Below are positions 26,161 through 33,655 of a stretch of 64,000 bases of DNA, piece by piece. The stretch's first letter is position 1. Each line of letters opens with the position of its first letter. Position numbers and translations under genes: made by a program. This DNA is from M3007 sp041736625 (GTDB taxonomy: Bacteria > Bacteroidota > Bacteroidia > Chitinophagales > Saprospiraceae): NCBI GenBank assembly GCA_041736625.1, contig JBGSTG010000142.1, positions 1 to 64,000 of the forward strand, in the 5' to 3' direction. The notes under the pieces are model-generated. The model saw only the letters and a program-made list of their open reading frames with translations, was not told where the DNA came from and did no database searches.

Positions 26161-27408
26161 TTACTGCTCTCCTTCAAATTCCGAGGCTAAGATATTCAGT
26201 ACGTGCTGGACGGTTTCTTCCTCCAGGTCGGTTCGGCGTACCAGTTCTTCGAGGCTGAGTTCGAGCACTTGTTTGGCGGTATCGCAGCCGATTCCCTTGA
26301 GCGCATCGATGACCCAGGAGTCGATTTCGTCTGCAAATTCCTCGAGGTCGACGTCGTCGATTTCGTATTCCTGTTGGTTGTTGCGGTACACGTCGATTTC
26401 GTAACCGGTCAGTTTGGACGCCAGTTTGATGTTGGAGCCGCTTTTACCGATGGCGAGGCTCACCTGATCGGGCTCGAGGTAAACGGCGGCGTGCAGTTTT
26501 TCCTGATCGAACTCAATGCGGTCGATTTTGGCCGGCGTGAGGCTGCGTTGCAGGTACAGGTTGATGTTGTTGGTGTAGTTGATGATGTCGATGTTTTCGT
26601 TGCGCAATTCGCGCACGATGCCGTGTATGCGGCTGCCTTTCATGCCCACGCACGCGCCCACGGGGTCGATACGGTCGTCGTGGCTTTCGACGGCCACTTT
26701 GGCGCGTTCGCCGGGCAGGCGCACGATGTTTTTAATTTCGATGATGCCGTCTTCGATCTCGGGGACTTCGGCCTCGAGCAGCTTGGCCAGGAACTGCGGA
26801 TCGGTTCGGCTGAGCATGATGTAGGGGGTATTGTTGCGCATTTCGACGCGGCGGATGATGCCGCGCACCATGTCGCCCTTGCGGTAGTAGTCGCCCTTGA
26901 TCATTTCGACGCGGGGCAGCACGAGTTCGTTGCCGGTTGCGTCGTCGAGTACGAGCAGTTCTTTTTTCATGATCTGACCGATTTCTCCGGTGATCACGTC
27001 GCCCACGCGGTCGGCGTATTTGCGGTAGATCTCGTCTTTTTCGAGTTCCATGATGCGCGAGACGAGCGTTTGGCGGGCGGCCATGATGGCGCGTCGGCCG
27101 AACTCGTCGATTAGCAGTTGTTCATAGCATTCGTCGCCCACTTCGAGGCTGGTATCTACGAGGTTGGCTTCGGTGACGCTGATCTGGGCCTGCTCGTCGG
27201 TCACTTCGCCGTCGGGCACCACTGCGCGCACGCGCCAGATCTCCAGGTCGCCTTTGTTGGTATTGACGATGACGTCGAAGTTTTCGTCCGAGCCATATTT
27301 TTTGCGGATCAGGGTGCGGAAGACGTCCTCCAGCACACGCACCATAGTCGGGCGGTCGATGTTGGTGCCCGACTTAAATTCGGTGAATACGTCTACTAGG
27401 TTGATCAT
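26161..27408 (-). CDS. nusA: Transcription termination/antitermination protein NusA
   Basis: This 415-residue RNA polymerase-binding factor has the N-terminal domain (MINLVDVFTEFK through RQTLVSRIMELE), an S1 domain (DVITGEIGQIMKKELLV), and two KH domains with DPVGACVGMKGSRI and SLAIGKSGSNIKLASKLTGY. A short acidic C-terminal helix-hairpin-helix region follows (LEELVRRTDLEEETVQHVL). Length and order are normal for Bacteroidota. It lies 18 bases after rimP, forming the conserved rimP-nusA-infB group. Confidence 0.98.
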   Translation of the reverse strand: MINLVDVFTEFKSGTNIDRPTMVRVLEDVFRTLIRKKYGSDENFDVIVNTNKGDLEIWRVRAVVPDGEVTDEQAQISVTEANLVDTSLEVGDECYEQLLIDEFGRRAIMAARQTLVSRIMELEKDEIYRKYADRVGDVITGEIGQIMKKELLVLDDATGNELVLPRVEMIKGDYYRKGDMVRGIIRRVEMRNNTPYIMLSRTDPQFLAKLLEAEVPEIEDGIIEIKNIVRLPGERAKVAVESHDDRIDPVGACVGMKGSRIHGIVRELRNENIDIINYTNNINLYLQRSLTPAKIDRIEFDQEKLHAAVYLEPDQVSLAIGKSGSNIKLASKLTGYEIDVYRNNQQEYEIDDVDLEEFADEIDSWVIDALKGIGCDTAKQVLELSLEELVRRTDLEEETVQHVLNILASEFEGEQ

Positions 27409-27426
27409 TGGTGGATGTGTTGATGG

Positions 27427-27906
27427 TCAGAATGCAAGTTTAACCACGGCCTTTTCGATGTTTTCGTAGGCTATGATGGTTTCGGTGGTCACTTCGATTT
27501 TCTTTTTGCCCTCTTTTTCGGTGTGTGTGGACTGGAGGGTGATCTGCTGTTCGTCGGCTTTTACGAGTGTTCCCAGGTGTTTGGCGCCTTCGGTGGTTTG
27601 TACCGCGAGTACGCGGCCGATATTTCGACCGTACTGGCGGGGGAACTTGAGCGGGCGGGTGATGCCGGGGCTACTCACCTCCAGCACGTACTTGTCGCCG
27701 AGCCAGCCCTGGGTATCGATGTGGCTTTCGAGGTAGCGGCTGATGCCTTTGCACTTGCCGAAGTCCATTCCGGAGTCGCTGTCTACGAACACGTTGAGGC
27801 GGTTGACGGGCTTGAGCTCCACTTCCACCGTGAAACAGTCGGCAAACGCTTCGTCGGCGGCAAATTTTTGTTCGAGCAGTTCGGCTATGCGGGCGGTAAG
27901 TTCCAT
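27427..27906 (-). CDS. rimP: Ribosome maturation factor RimP
   Basis: This 159-residue protein helps assemble the 30S subunit. It has RLNVFVDSDSGMDFGKCKGI and RYLESHIDTQGWLGDKYVLEVSSPGITRPL (27628-27717), which form the RimP N-terminal domain signature, and a C-terminal SH3-like domain. It opens the rimP-nusA-infB operon, and its start is 64 bases after a good promoter box. Confidence 0.95.
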   Translation of the reverse strand: MELTARIAELLEQKFAADEAFADCFTVEVELKPVNRLNVFVDSDSGMDFGKCKGISRYLESHIDTQGWLGDKYVLEVSSPGITRPLKFPRQYGRNIGRVLAVQTTEGAKHLGTLVKADEQQITLQSTHTEKEGKKKIEVTTETIIAYENIEKAVVKLAF

Positions 27907-27970
27907 TTTGGGTATAAAAAAGAGGGAACTTGTGGTTCCCTCTTCGTAGTGTTAGCCATTAGATTCGGTG

Positions 27971-28001
27971 CAAAGATACGGTGTTTTTACTTTGTGCGCA
28001 A
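27971..28001 (-). promoter_or_regulatory. Promoter of rimP-nusA-infB
   Basis: On the reverse strand, TTG at 28001-27999 and TATCTTTG at 27978-27971 are 20 bases apart, matching the Bacteroidota -33/-7 layout. Confidence 0.65.
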
Positions 28002-28101
28002 GGGGGTGTTGTTTTCTGTGTTTCAGGGCCCTATTTTTGTCTTGTAAAAACGCCGGAGATATGTCTGTTCGCCCACTGGAAAAGGAGTTGCTGCAAATGC
28101 A

Positions 28102-28202
28102 CCTCTGCGCCCCTCCGCGCCCCCTCTGAGTCCTCTGCGGTTCATTAAAAAATTTTAAATAAACCGCAGAGGACTCAGAGGACTCGCCGGGGGGCGCAGA
28201 GG
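28102..28202. repeat. Inverted CCTCTGCGG repeat at the TlpA-like gene stop codon
   Basis: Two arms of about 41 bases (28102-28142 and 28162-28202) pair around an AT-rich loop of 19 bases. The inner 20 bases, CCTCTGAGTCCTCTGCGGTT, pair perfectly. The right arm ends exactly where the stop codon of the next gene begins. Similar CCTCTGCG repeats are widespread in bacterial genomes, to my memory. Confidence 0.85.
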
Positions 28203-29372
28203 CTATTTTTTCAGGAAATCCCGCACAAACCCGACCAGCGCCTCCCCATGCAGGTTCCGGGCCAGCAATCTGCCCTCCGCATCCAACAGGTAATTCGACG
28301 GGATGTACGCGAAGCGCAGCGACTGCCGCACGGGCGAGGCGTCGCCCTCCAGGTCGCATACCTGGGGCCACATGGCGCCGTCGCGCAGCAGGGCTTTGCT
28401 CCAGGCGTCGCGGTCGGCGTCGATGGACACGCCGAGGATTTCGAAGCCTTTGTCGTGGTATGCATCGTACAGGGGGCGCAGCGTTTCGCGGTTTTCTTTC
28501 CGGCAGGGGGCGCACCACGACGCCCAGAAGTCGAGCAGGATGAGTTTTCCGGAGAGGTTTTCCCAGCGCAGGGTGTCGCCGTTCAGGGTGGGCAGGGCGA
28601 ACGGGGGGAGCGTTTCCCCGGTGAGCAGGGGTAATTTTTCCGGTTGCAAAAAAGCGGCCAGCTCGGCGGTCCACGGATGATCGGGCGGCAGGCGTTTCAG
28701 CAGGTTGAGGTAAAACTCGGGCTGGTCGCGAAACGCATTGTCCGGCACCCGCCACCGCAACCCCAGGAACAGGGCGAATGGGTCGGTGAGGGTGTCCAGC
28801 ACGGCATCCAGGCGCCGGTGCACCTCCTGTTGGGTTTCCAGGCTTCCGTAGGTGCTCCATTGTTGCAACGAATCCGGCGCCAGGGCCATGAACTCCTCGA
28901 ACACGGGTTTGCGGGCGTCGCGCAGGCCGGCGAGCCGCCGGGTTTCGGCATTAGCCTGTTTGAACACGCAGGAAAAGGTCAAAAAATCGGCGTAAGCCTC
29001 CAGTTCAACGGCCTCGCCGGGGGCCAGCACCAGCGCGACGACGTTTTCGCGGTGGGGCGGGCCGGCGACGGCGTGGGGAAACCGGCTGCGTTTTTCGGGC
29101 AGGTAGAGGAAATACAGCCCTTTTTCCTGAAGCCACCCGGATTGTTGGAAGGCGAAACGCCCGTCGGCGTCGATGGCGGCGGAATCCACGATGCTTCCCT
29201 CGTACGCGGATGCTATTTGCGGGTAATGATCCGGACGGACGAGGTACACGACCGGCTTCCAGGCGTCGCCCATGTGAATTGTTCCGGAGAGGGGCGATTG
29301 TGCCCGGGAGCAGTTGCTGAAGGTCAGCAGGGCCAAAACGGCGCTGGAGGCGAGGGCAAAAAAAGCGTTCAT
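28203..29372 (-). CDS. TlpA-like thioredoxin-fold protein, secreted
   Basis: The protein is 389 residues, starting at the ATG at 29372. It opens with a lipoprotein-like or signal peptide sequence (FFALASSAVLALLTFSNCSRAQ), where Cys21 could be lipidated. The first 220 residues include a beta-rich, DUF4369-like region. The C-terminal thioredoxin domain has WASWCAPCRKENRET near residue 286, the CXXC of TlpA/ResA proteins that reduce or transfer disulfides in the periplasm. Its start overlaps trmB by four bases (ATGA), so the two are translationally coupled. Confidence 0.85.
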   Translation of the reverse strand: MNAFFALASSAVLALLTFSNCSRAQSPLSGTIHMGDAWKPVVYLVRPDHYPQIASAYEGSIVDSAAIDADGRFAFQQSGWLQEKGLYFLYLPEKRSRFPHAVAGPPHRENVVALVLAPGEAVELEAYADFLTFSCVFKQANAETRRLAGLRDARKPVFEEFMALAPDSLQQWSTYGSLETQQEVHRRLDAVLDTLTDPFALFLGLRWRVPDNAFRDQPEFYLNLLKRLPPDHPWTAELAAFLQPEKLPLLTGETLPPFALPTLNGDTLRWENLSGKLILLDFWASWCAPCRKENRETLRPLYDAYHDKGFEILGVSIDADRDAWSKALLRDGAMWPQVCDLEGDASPVRQSLRFAYIPSNYLLDAEGRLLARNLHGEALVGFVRDFLKK

Positions 29373-30076
29373 GGGTTGGTGGTATGGCCCAGTTGAAAAC
29401 GGATGTAGGTGATCTTTCTCCCCTCGGCCAGGTGCATGATCTCGTATTTGGTTTTGAGCGCCAGGTTTTCGTCGGCGAGGGGCGTGGCGTAGATGTCCGG
29501 GTTGTGGTACAGAAGTGTGCAATCCGGTTCGGCGGCGATGGTATCGAGCGTGAACCGGTAAAAATCGGGGTCGTCGTGCTTCACGTGGATGACGGCGCCC
29601 GGGCGGAGGATGCGGCGGTACAGTTGTAAAAACCAGGGAGAGGTGAGGCGCCGGTTCGACTTGGAGGGTCGGGGAAACGGATCGGGGAAGGTGATCCACA
29701 GCTCGTCTACTTCGCCGGGGGCGAAAAAGTGGTCGATCACTTCGATGCGGGTGCGCAGGAAGGCCACGTTATGGTGTTGTTGCTCCAGGGCCATCTTGGC
29801 GCCTTTCCACAGTCGGTTGCCCTTGAGGTCGACGCCGATGTAGCTGCGGTTGGGGTTTCCGGCGGCCAGACCCACGGCGTATTCACCGGCGCCGCAGGCC
29901 AGTTCCAGGGTGATGGGGTGGTTGTTTTGGAAAAAATCCTTCGCCCACCGGCCCGTGTAGTCGACCACTTCCATACCCGCCCCCGTCAGCGTCGGTTCCT
30001 GCACGTTGTAGCACTCGAAAACATTGGGAAACCGGCGGATGTCGTCAAACTTCTGAAGCTTGTTCTTTCTGCTCAT
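29369..30076 (-). CDS. trmB: tRNA (guanine-N7-)-methyltransferase TrmB
   Basis: The protein has 235 residues from the ATG at 30076. TrmB methylates G46 of tRNA using S-adenosylmethionine. LELACGAGEYAVGLA is the SAM-binding motif, IGVDLKGNRLWKGAK the second, and LWITFPDPFPRPSKSNRRLT carries the conserved FPDPxxK signature. The upstream extension of the frame is not needed. A TACCTTTG box nine bases before the ATG suggests a very short leader. The gene overlaps the downstream TlpA-like gene by four bases. Confidence 0.96.
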   Translation of the reverse strand: MSRKNKLQKFDDIRRFPNVFECYNVQEPTLTGAGMEVVDYTGRWAKDFFQNNHPITLELACGAGEYAVGLAAGNPNRSYIGVDLKGNRLWKGAKMALEQQHHNVAFLRTRIEVIDHFFAPGEVDELWITFPDPFPRPSKSNRRLTSPWFLQLYRRILRPGAVIHVKHDDPDFYRFTLDTIAAEPDCTLLYHNPDIYATPLADENLALKTKYEIMHLAEGRKITYIRFQLGHTTNP

Positions 30077-30085
30077 ATTGCAGGG

Positions 30086-30093
30086 CAAAGGTA
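30086..30093 (-). promoter_or_regulatory. TAnnTTTG promoter box of trmB
   Basis: TACCTTTG on the reverse strand is nine bases before the trmB ATG. Confidence 0.6.
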
Positions 30094-30204
30094 TGGGTTG
30101 GGGCAATATGGAAAAAAGATTCCCGCTGCTGCGCGCGGGTTTGTCGACAACCCAAACGCGAAACAGCGGGAATGCAGGGTGTTTTTGGCCACCCCGTGAC
30201 GAGG

Positions 30205-30657
30205 TTAGTTGGTAAAGATATCGTTGTACTTGCCTGCGCGCAGGTCGTTTACCGACTTGGCATAGTCGCCGGACCAAACCGTTTTTGAATTTCGGGCCAG
30301 CCCGTAGCCCGTGAACACCTGGGCTTTTGCTACCTCCTGCTCGTTGAGCACCTGTACATATTCCCGGCTGTTTTCCAGGGCCAGCACGATGGGCCTGGCC
30401 ATGTCGTCGGTGGGCCAAAAAATCACGTATTTATCGCTGCGGGCGATCCTGCCGATGCTGAAGTCGCGCTCCAGACCCGATGCACCCTGGAGGATGAAGA
30501 GGGTTCCCACCTCCGAGTTGTCTTCGTTGCCAACCGCGATGATGATGTTGTTGTCAATCGTAGTTGCCGATGCCAGCAGCGGGCGGGGCTCGTTCAAACC
30601 GCGGAGGCTGCTAAAAGCCAGCACCAGCAAAGACAGGGTGATCAAAGAATGCTTCAT
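30205..30657 (-). CDS. Small secreted protein of unknown function
   Basis: The protein is 150 residues with a clear signal peptide (LITLSLLVLAFSSLRG). After cleavage, about 130 residues remain, rich in beta-strand patterns, with no motif I recognise. FWPTDDMARPIVLALENSREY and the C-terminal SVNDLRAGKYNDIFTN look conserved in character, but no family can be named. It has no operon partner: the YceI gene diverges from it and trmB lies downstream on the same strand after about 110 bases. It is likely periplasmic or surface-exposed. Confidence 0.6.
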   Translation of the reverse strand: MKHSLITLSLLVLAFSSLRGLNEPRPLLASATTIDNNIIIAVGNEDNSEVGTLFILQGASGLERDFSIGRIARSDKYVIFWPTDDMARPIVLALENSREYVQVLNEQEVAKAQVFTGYGLARNSKTVWSGDYAKSVNDLRAGKYNDIFTN

Positions 30658-30745
30658 GTGTTCGGTAATTTTTTATGGTTGATCAAATAGAGCGCCTGCC
30701 GAAGCGGGCAAGTTTTGTGTAGACACTTCAAGCGCGCCTTTCGCT

Positions 30746-30766
30746 GCCGGAAAGCGCGCTTCCGGC
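30746..30766. promoter_or_regulatory. Hairpin in the divergent spacer before YceI
   Basis: GCCGGA and TCCGGC flank the self-complementary AGCGCGCT. It lies between two divergent genes and has no T run, so an operator or structured leader is more likely than a terminator. No other feature is seen in the 273-base spacer. Confidence 0.35.
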
Positions 30767-30930
30767 AACAAAAATAGTCATTTACCGGCATTCCCGCAAC
30801 GGTGGATGGATTGCGGACGGTTTTTTTCGAGCATAATGATGTTTAAATATTAAGTGTTGATACAACTATTTTGCATTTGCCTTGTTTTAGTATCTCTTTT
30901 GCATCAACAACAAATCAAACATTTCGCACC

Positions 30931-31458
30931 ATGTCTAAAACAATATGGAACCTTGATCCCATGCACTCCGAACTCAACTTCCGGGTTCGCCACCTGCTCA
31001 TCTCCACTGTTTCGGGGAAATTCGATCTTATTGAATCGACGGTGACCGCCGAAGGCGACGACTTCACCCAGGCGGAGGTGTCGTTCAGTGCCGACGTGGC
31101 GAGCATCAAAACGGGTGTAAGCGACCGGGACAACCACCTGCGCAGCGATGACTTTTTTAACGCCGAAAAATTTCCGCAAATCCAGTTCAAATCCACCGGC
31201 ATATCCAAGTCCGGCGACGGATACCAGGTGGATGGCAACCTGACCATCCGGGACGTGACCAAGCCGGTTTCTTTTTCGGTAGAAAGCGGTGGCACCATGG
31301 TGGATTTTTACGGAAACACCAAAGCCGGTTTTGAGCTGCAGGGCGCGATCAACCGCAAGGAATTCGGCTTGATGTGGGATGCGGTGACAGAAGCGGGCGG
31401 CGTAGTCGTTTCCGATGAGGTAAAATTTCAGGTAAATCTGCAATACGCTAAAGGTTAA
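30931..31458 (+). CDS. YceI family protein
   Basis: The protein has 175 residues from the ATG at 30931. It carries the YceI lipocalin-like barrel: TIWNLDPMHSELNFRVRHLL at the start, then SVSGKFD-like, DNHLRSDDFFNAEKFPQIQF and NLTIRDVTKPVSF. YceI proteins bind polyprenyl lipids or other hydrophobic molecules. Unlike E. coli YceI it has no signal peptide and may be cytosolic, which is usual for many Bacteroidota copies. It appears to be a single-gene transcript followed by a hairpin. Confidence 0.93.
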   Translation: MSKTIWNLDPMHSELNFRVRHLLISTVSGKFDLIESTVTAEGDDFTQAEVSFSADVASIKTGVSDRDNHLRSDDFFNAEKFPQIQFKSTGISKSGDGYQVDGNLTIRDVTKPVSFSVESGGTMVDFYGNTKAGFELQGAINRKEFGLMWDAVTEAGGVVVSDEVKFQVNLQYAKG

Positions 31459-31494
31459 GTGATTGCCTGCGTTTTTGGCAGATATGGGTCATCT

Positions 31495-31531
31495 CGAATG
31501 CTGTTTGCTCATGCCCGGGCGAGCGCATTCG
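31495..31531 (+). terminator. Probable hairpin terminator after YceI
   Basis: CGAATGC and GCATTCG enclose an inner GCTC/GAGC pair. A T-rich stretch, GGATGCTCTTTCTTTG, follows. It is imperfect, so confidence is moderate. Confidence 0.4.
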
Positions 31532-31687
31532 GGATGCTCTTTCTTTGTCGGTTTTGTTTAATCATTTTTCAAATTTTTCTGAAAAGACTAAACAAGAACA
31601 GGTTGCCTGCGTTTATGCATGGTCGGTTCATCAAACCGATACAAGATCAGAAGAACACCTGACTTGTTGACTTTTTACGATAAAAAG

Positions 31688-32380
31688 ATGTCCAAAAACG
31701 CACTGAATGGCCAGTCTTTTGGCCGAAATGAATCCGATGATCTGGGGGACCTGCACGTAGCCACCGCTTCCGACACGCCGTTGCTGGCGAACGCGTTCGA
31801 AATGACCGACGAGGAGAAGGTGGAACATATTTCCGAGCGTTTTGCGGAAATCATGGCGATTATGGGACTGGATCTGGCCGACGACAGTTTGAGTGGCACG
31901 CCCCGTCGTGTGGCTAAAATGTATGTAAATGAGGTTTTCAGGGGGCTTAATCCGGCCAACAAACCCCAGATCACCACTTTTGAGAACAAGTATCAGTACA
32001 AGCGCCTGGTGATCGAACGGAACATTCCGCTTCAAAGCACCTGTGAGCACCACTTCCAGCCCATTTTTGGCGTGGTACACATAGCGTACATTCCCAACGG
32101 CCGGGTCATCGGTTTGTCCAAGCTAAACCGGATTGCCGATTACTACGCCCGCAGGCCCCAGGTGCAGGAACGACTCACCATGCAAATCGCGGAAGAGCTC
32201 AAGCAGGTGCTGCACACGGAAGATGTAGCGGTGTACATCGATGCCCGCCACATGTGCGTTCAGGCCCGCGGGGTGGAACACCACGGGGCCAGCACCATCA
32301 CGGCTGAGTACTCGGGTAAGTTTTTAAACGAGAACACCAAACGCGAATTTCTGATGGCCATCGGGATGCCGATGCCCTGA
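31688..32380 (+). CDS. folE: GTP cyclohydrolase I
   Basis: The enzyme has 230 residues from the ATG at 31688; the frame is open back to 31619 without support. It converts GTP into dihydroneopterin triphosphate, the first step of folate and pterin synthesis. The zinc site is intact: STCEHHFQPIFG near residue 118 and HMCVQARGV further on. GLSKLNRIADYYARRPQVQE is the conserved active-site helix. PabB of the same pathway is encoded at 5.5 kb. The gene is convergent with the Lgt-family gene after six bases. Confidence 0.95.
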   Translation: MSKNALNGQSFGRNESDDLGDLHVATASDTPLLANAFEMTDEEKVEHISERFAEIMAIMGLDLADDSLSGTPRRVAKMYVNEVFRGLNPANKPQITTFENKYQYKRLVIERNIPLQSTCEHHFQPIFGVVHIAYIPNGRVIGLSKLNRIADYYARRPQVQERLTMQIAEELKQVLHTEDVAVYIDARHMCVQARGVEHHGASTITAEYSGKFLNENTKREFLMAIGMPMP

Positions 32381-32386
32381 CCCCGG

Positions 32387-33556
32387 TTATTTGTTTCTTC
32401 GCCAGAAAAAACCGGCAACGGCAACGGAGAACAGTACAACAGAAATGATTTCGGCCTGGGTCATGATGATGCCGAGTACGTTGTGTTCTACGTTGACGCG
32501 AATGCTTTCGATGAGGTAGCGTTCGAGGGCGATGAAACCCAGATAAAGAAAAAAGAGCGTCCCCGGCCCGGTCAATCGTTTGCGCAGGCCCCACAGAATG
32601 GCGAAAACGACGGACATCATCAGGATCTCATAGATCGGCGTGGGGTAAACCGGATCGCTGAGTTGCATGCAGTAGTCCCAACTGCAACCTTCAATGGCGA
32701 TACTCGGCACCGGCTCGGTGAAGGGCGAGTTGATCACGTGGTGGGGGTAGCGGGTGCTCCACATCCAGTCGGGCAAAAAGCCCATCCAGGAAGGTTTGGG
32801 CGCCAGGTTCACGATGCCCCAATCGCCGTCGCCCGACAATTGGCATCCGATGCGTCCAACGCCGTATCCGGTAACCAGCGCAGGTGCTACGGCATCTGCT
32901 GTGGGCCAGAAGGGTATTTTATGACGGGTAATGTACCATACGACCAGTACAAAGCCCAAGGCCAGCCCGCCGTAAAACGCCAGCCCGCCACCCGAGGTTA
33001 GGGATCCGATGGGGTCGCGCAGAAAAGCATCCCAGTTGTCGAAAAGGTCGAAGACTTTGGCGCCGACGATGCCGCCGACAGCCGCCCAAACGGTCATTTC
33101 GCTGATGCGGTGATGGGGGTAAATCTGTTCTTCGCGAATCTCGGGAACCGGCTTTCGGTTGCGCCAGGCCTCATACCACACGGCGCCGGCGAAAAGGATG
33201 GCGCCCAGCACCCCCAAGGGCCAGTTCATTTTAGAAGATAGGATGATGGGCGCCGGATCTACGCGAAATTCGGCGAAGTGGTTCCAGGCGTATCCGCCTT
33301 TTCCGCCTACGATCAGGCCGACCAGCGCGTTGATGAGCAGGTCGGAATACGACGCCGGCATGCCGTACGCTTTGCGCACGATGGTGGGGGTATACAGCCC
33401 TTCACGCGCTTTGCGGCGCAGTTCGAGATAAAAAACCCAGGCGGCCACCAGAAAGGCAATGGCCAGGAAAAAACCGAAGGTTTTAAAAACAGACAGCCAG
33501 TTGTCGGGGGCGGAACCGAAAATGGCATGGGCTATATAGGATAAGTCTGGGTACAT
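32387..33556 (-). CDS. lgt: Prolipoprotein diacylglyceryl transferase family protein (divergent Lgt)
   Basis: This 389-residue membrane protein has about seven transmembrane segments. The family core is present: SGGGLAFYGGLALG and TGYGVGRIGCQLSGDGDWG. It departs from canonical Lgt. Where E. coli Lgt has HGG with an essential histidine, this has tyrosine, and the GRxxNFxNxE block reads GRIGCQLSGDGD, keeping the arginine but losing the asparagine and glutamate. Lgt attaches diacylglycerol to lipoprotein cysteines; whether this variant does so is uncertain. A TACCTTTG box lies 24 bases before the ATG. Confidence 0.75.
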   Translation of the reverse strand: MYPDLSYIAHAIFGSAPDNWLSVFKTFGFFLAIAFLVAAWVFYLELRRKAREGLYTPTIVRKAYGMPASYSDLLINALVGLIVGGKGGYAWNHFAEFRVDPAPIILSSKMNWPLGVLGAILFAGAVWYEAWRNRKPVPEIREEQIYPHHRISEMTVWAAVGGIVGAKVFDLFDNWDAFLRDPIGSLTSGGGLAFYGGLALGFVLVVWYITRHKIPFWPTADAVAPALVTGYGVGRIGCQLSGDGDWGIVNLAPKPSWMGFLPDWMWSTRYPHHVINSPFTEPVPSIAIEGCSWDYCMQLSDPVYPTPIYEILMMSVVFAILWGLRKRLTGPGTLFFLYLGFIALERYLIESIRVNVEHNVLGIIMTQAEIISVVLFSVAVAGFFWRRNK

Positions 33557-33580
33557 AATGTGTCAGGTGTTCATTCAAAG

Positions 33581-33588
33581 CAAAGGTA
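33581..33588 (-). promoter_or_regulatory. TAnnTTTG promoter box of lgt
   Basis: TACCTTTG on the reverse strand, 24 bases before the lgt ATG. Confidence 0.55.
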
Positions 33589-33655
33589 TGGCAACGCCGG
33601 CAAACCCAAGTGCTGGATAATTCCCGAATAAACCGATACTTTCGCTCCGGAAAAA

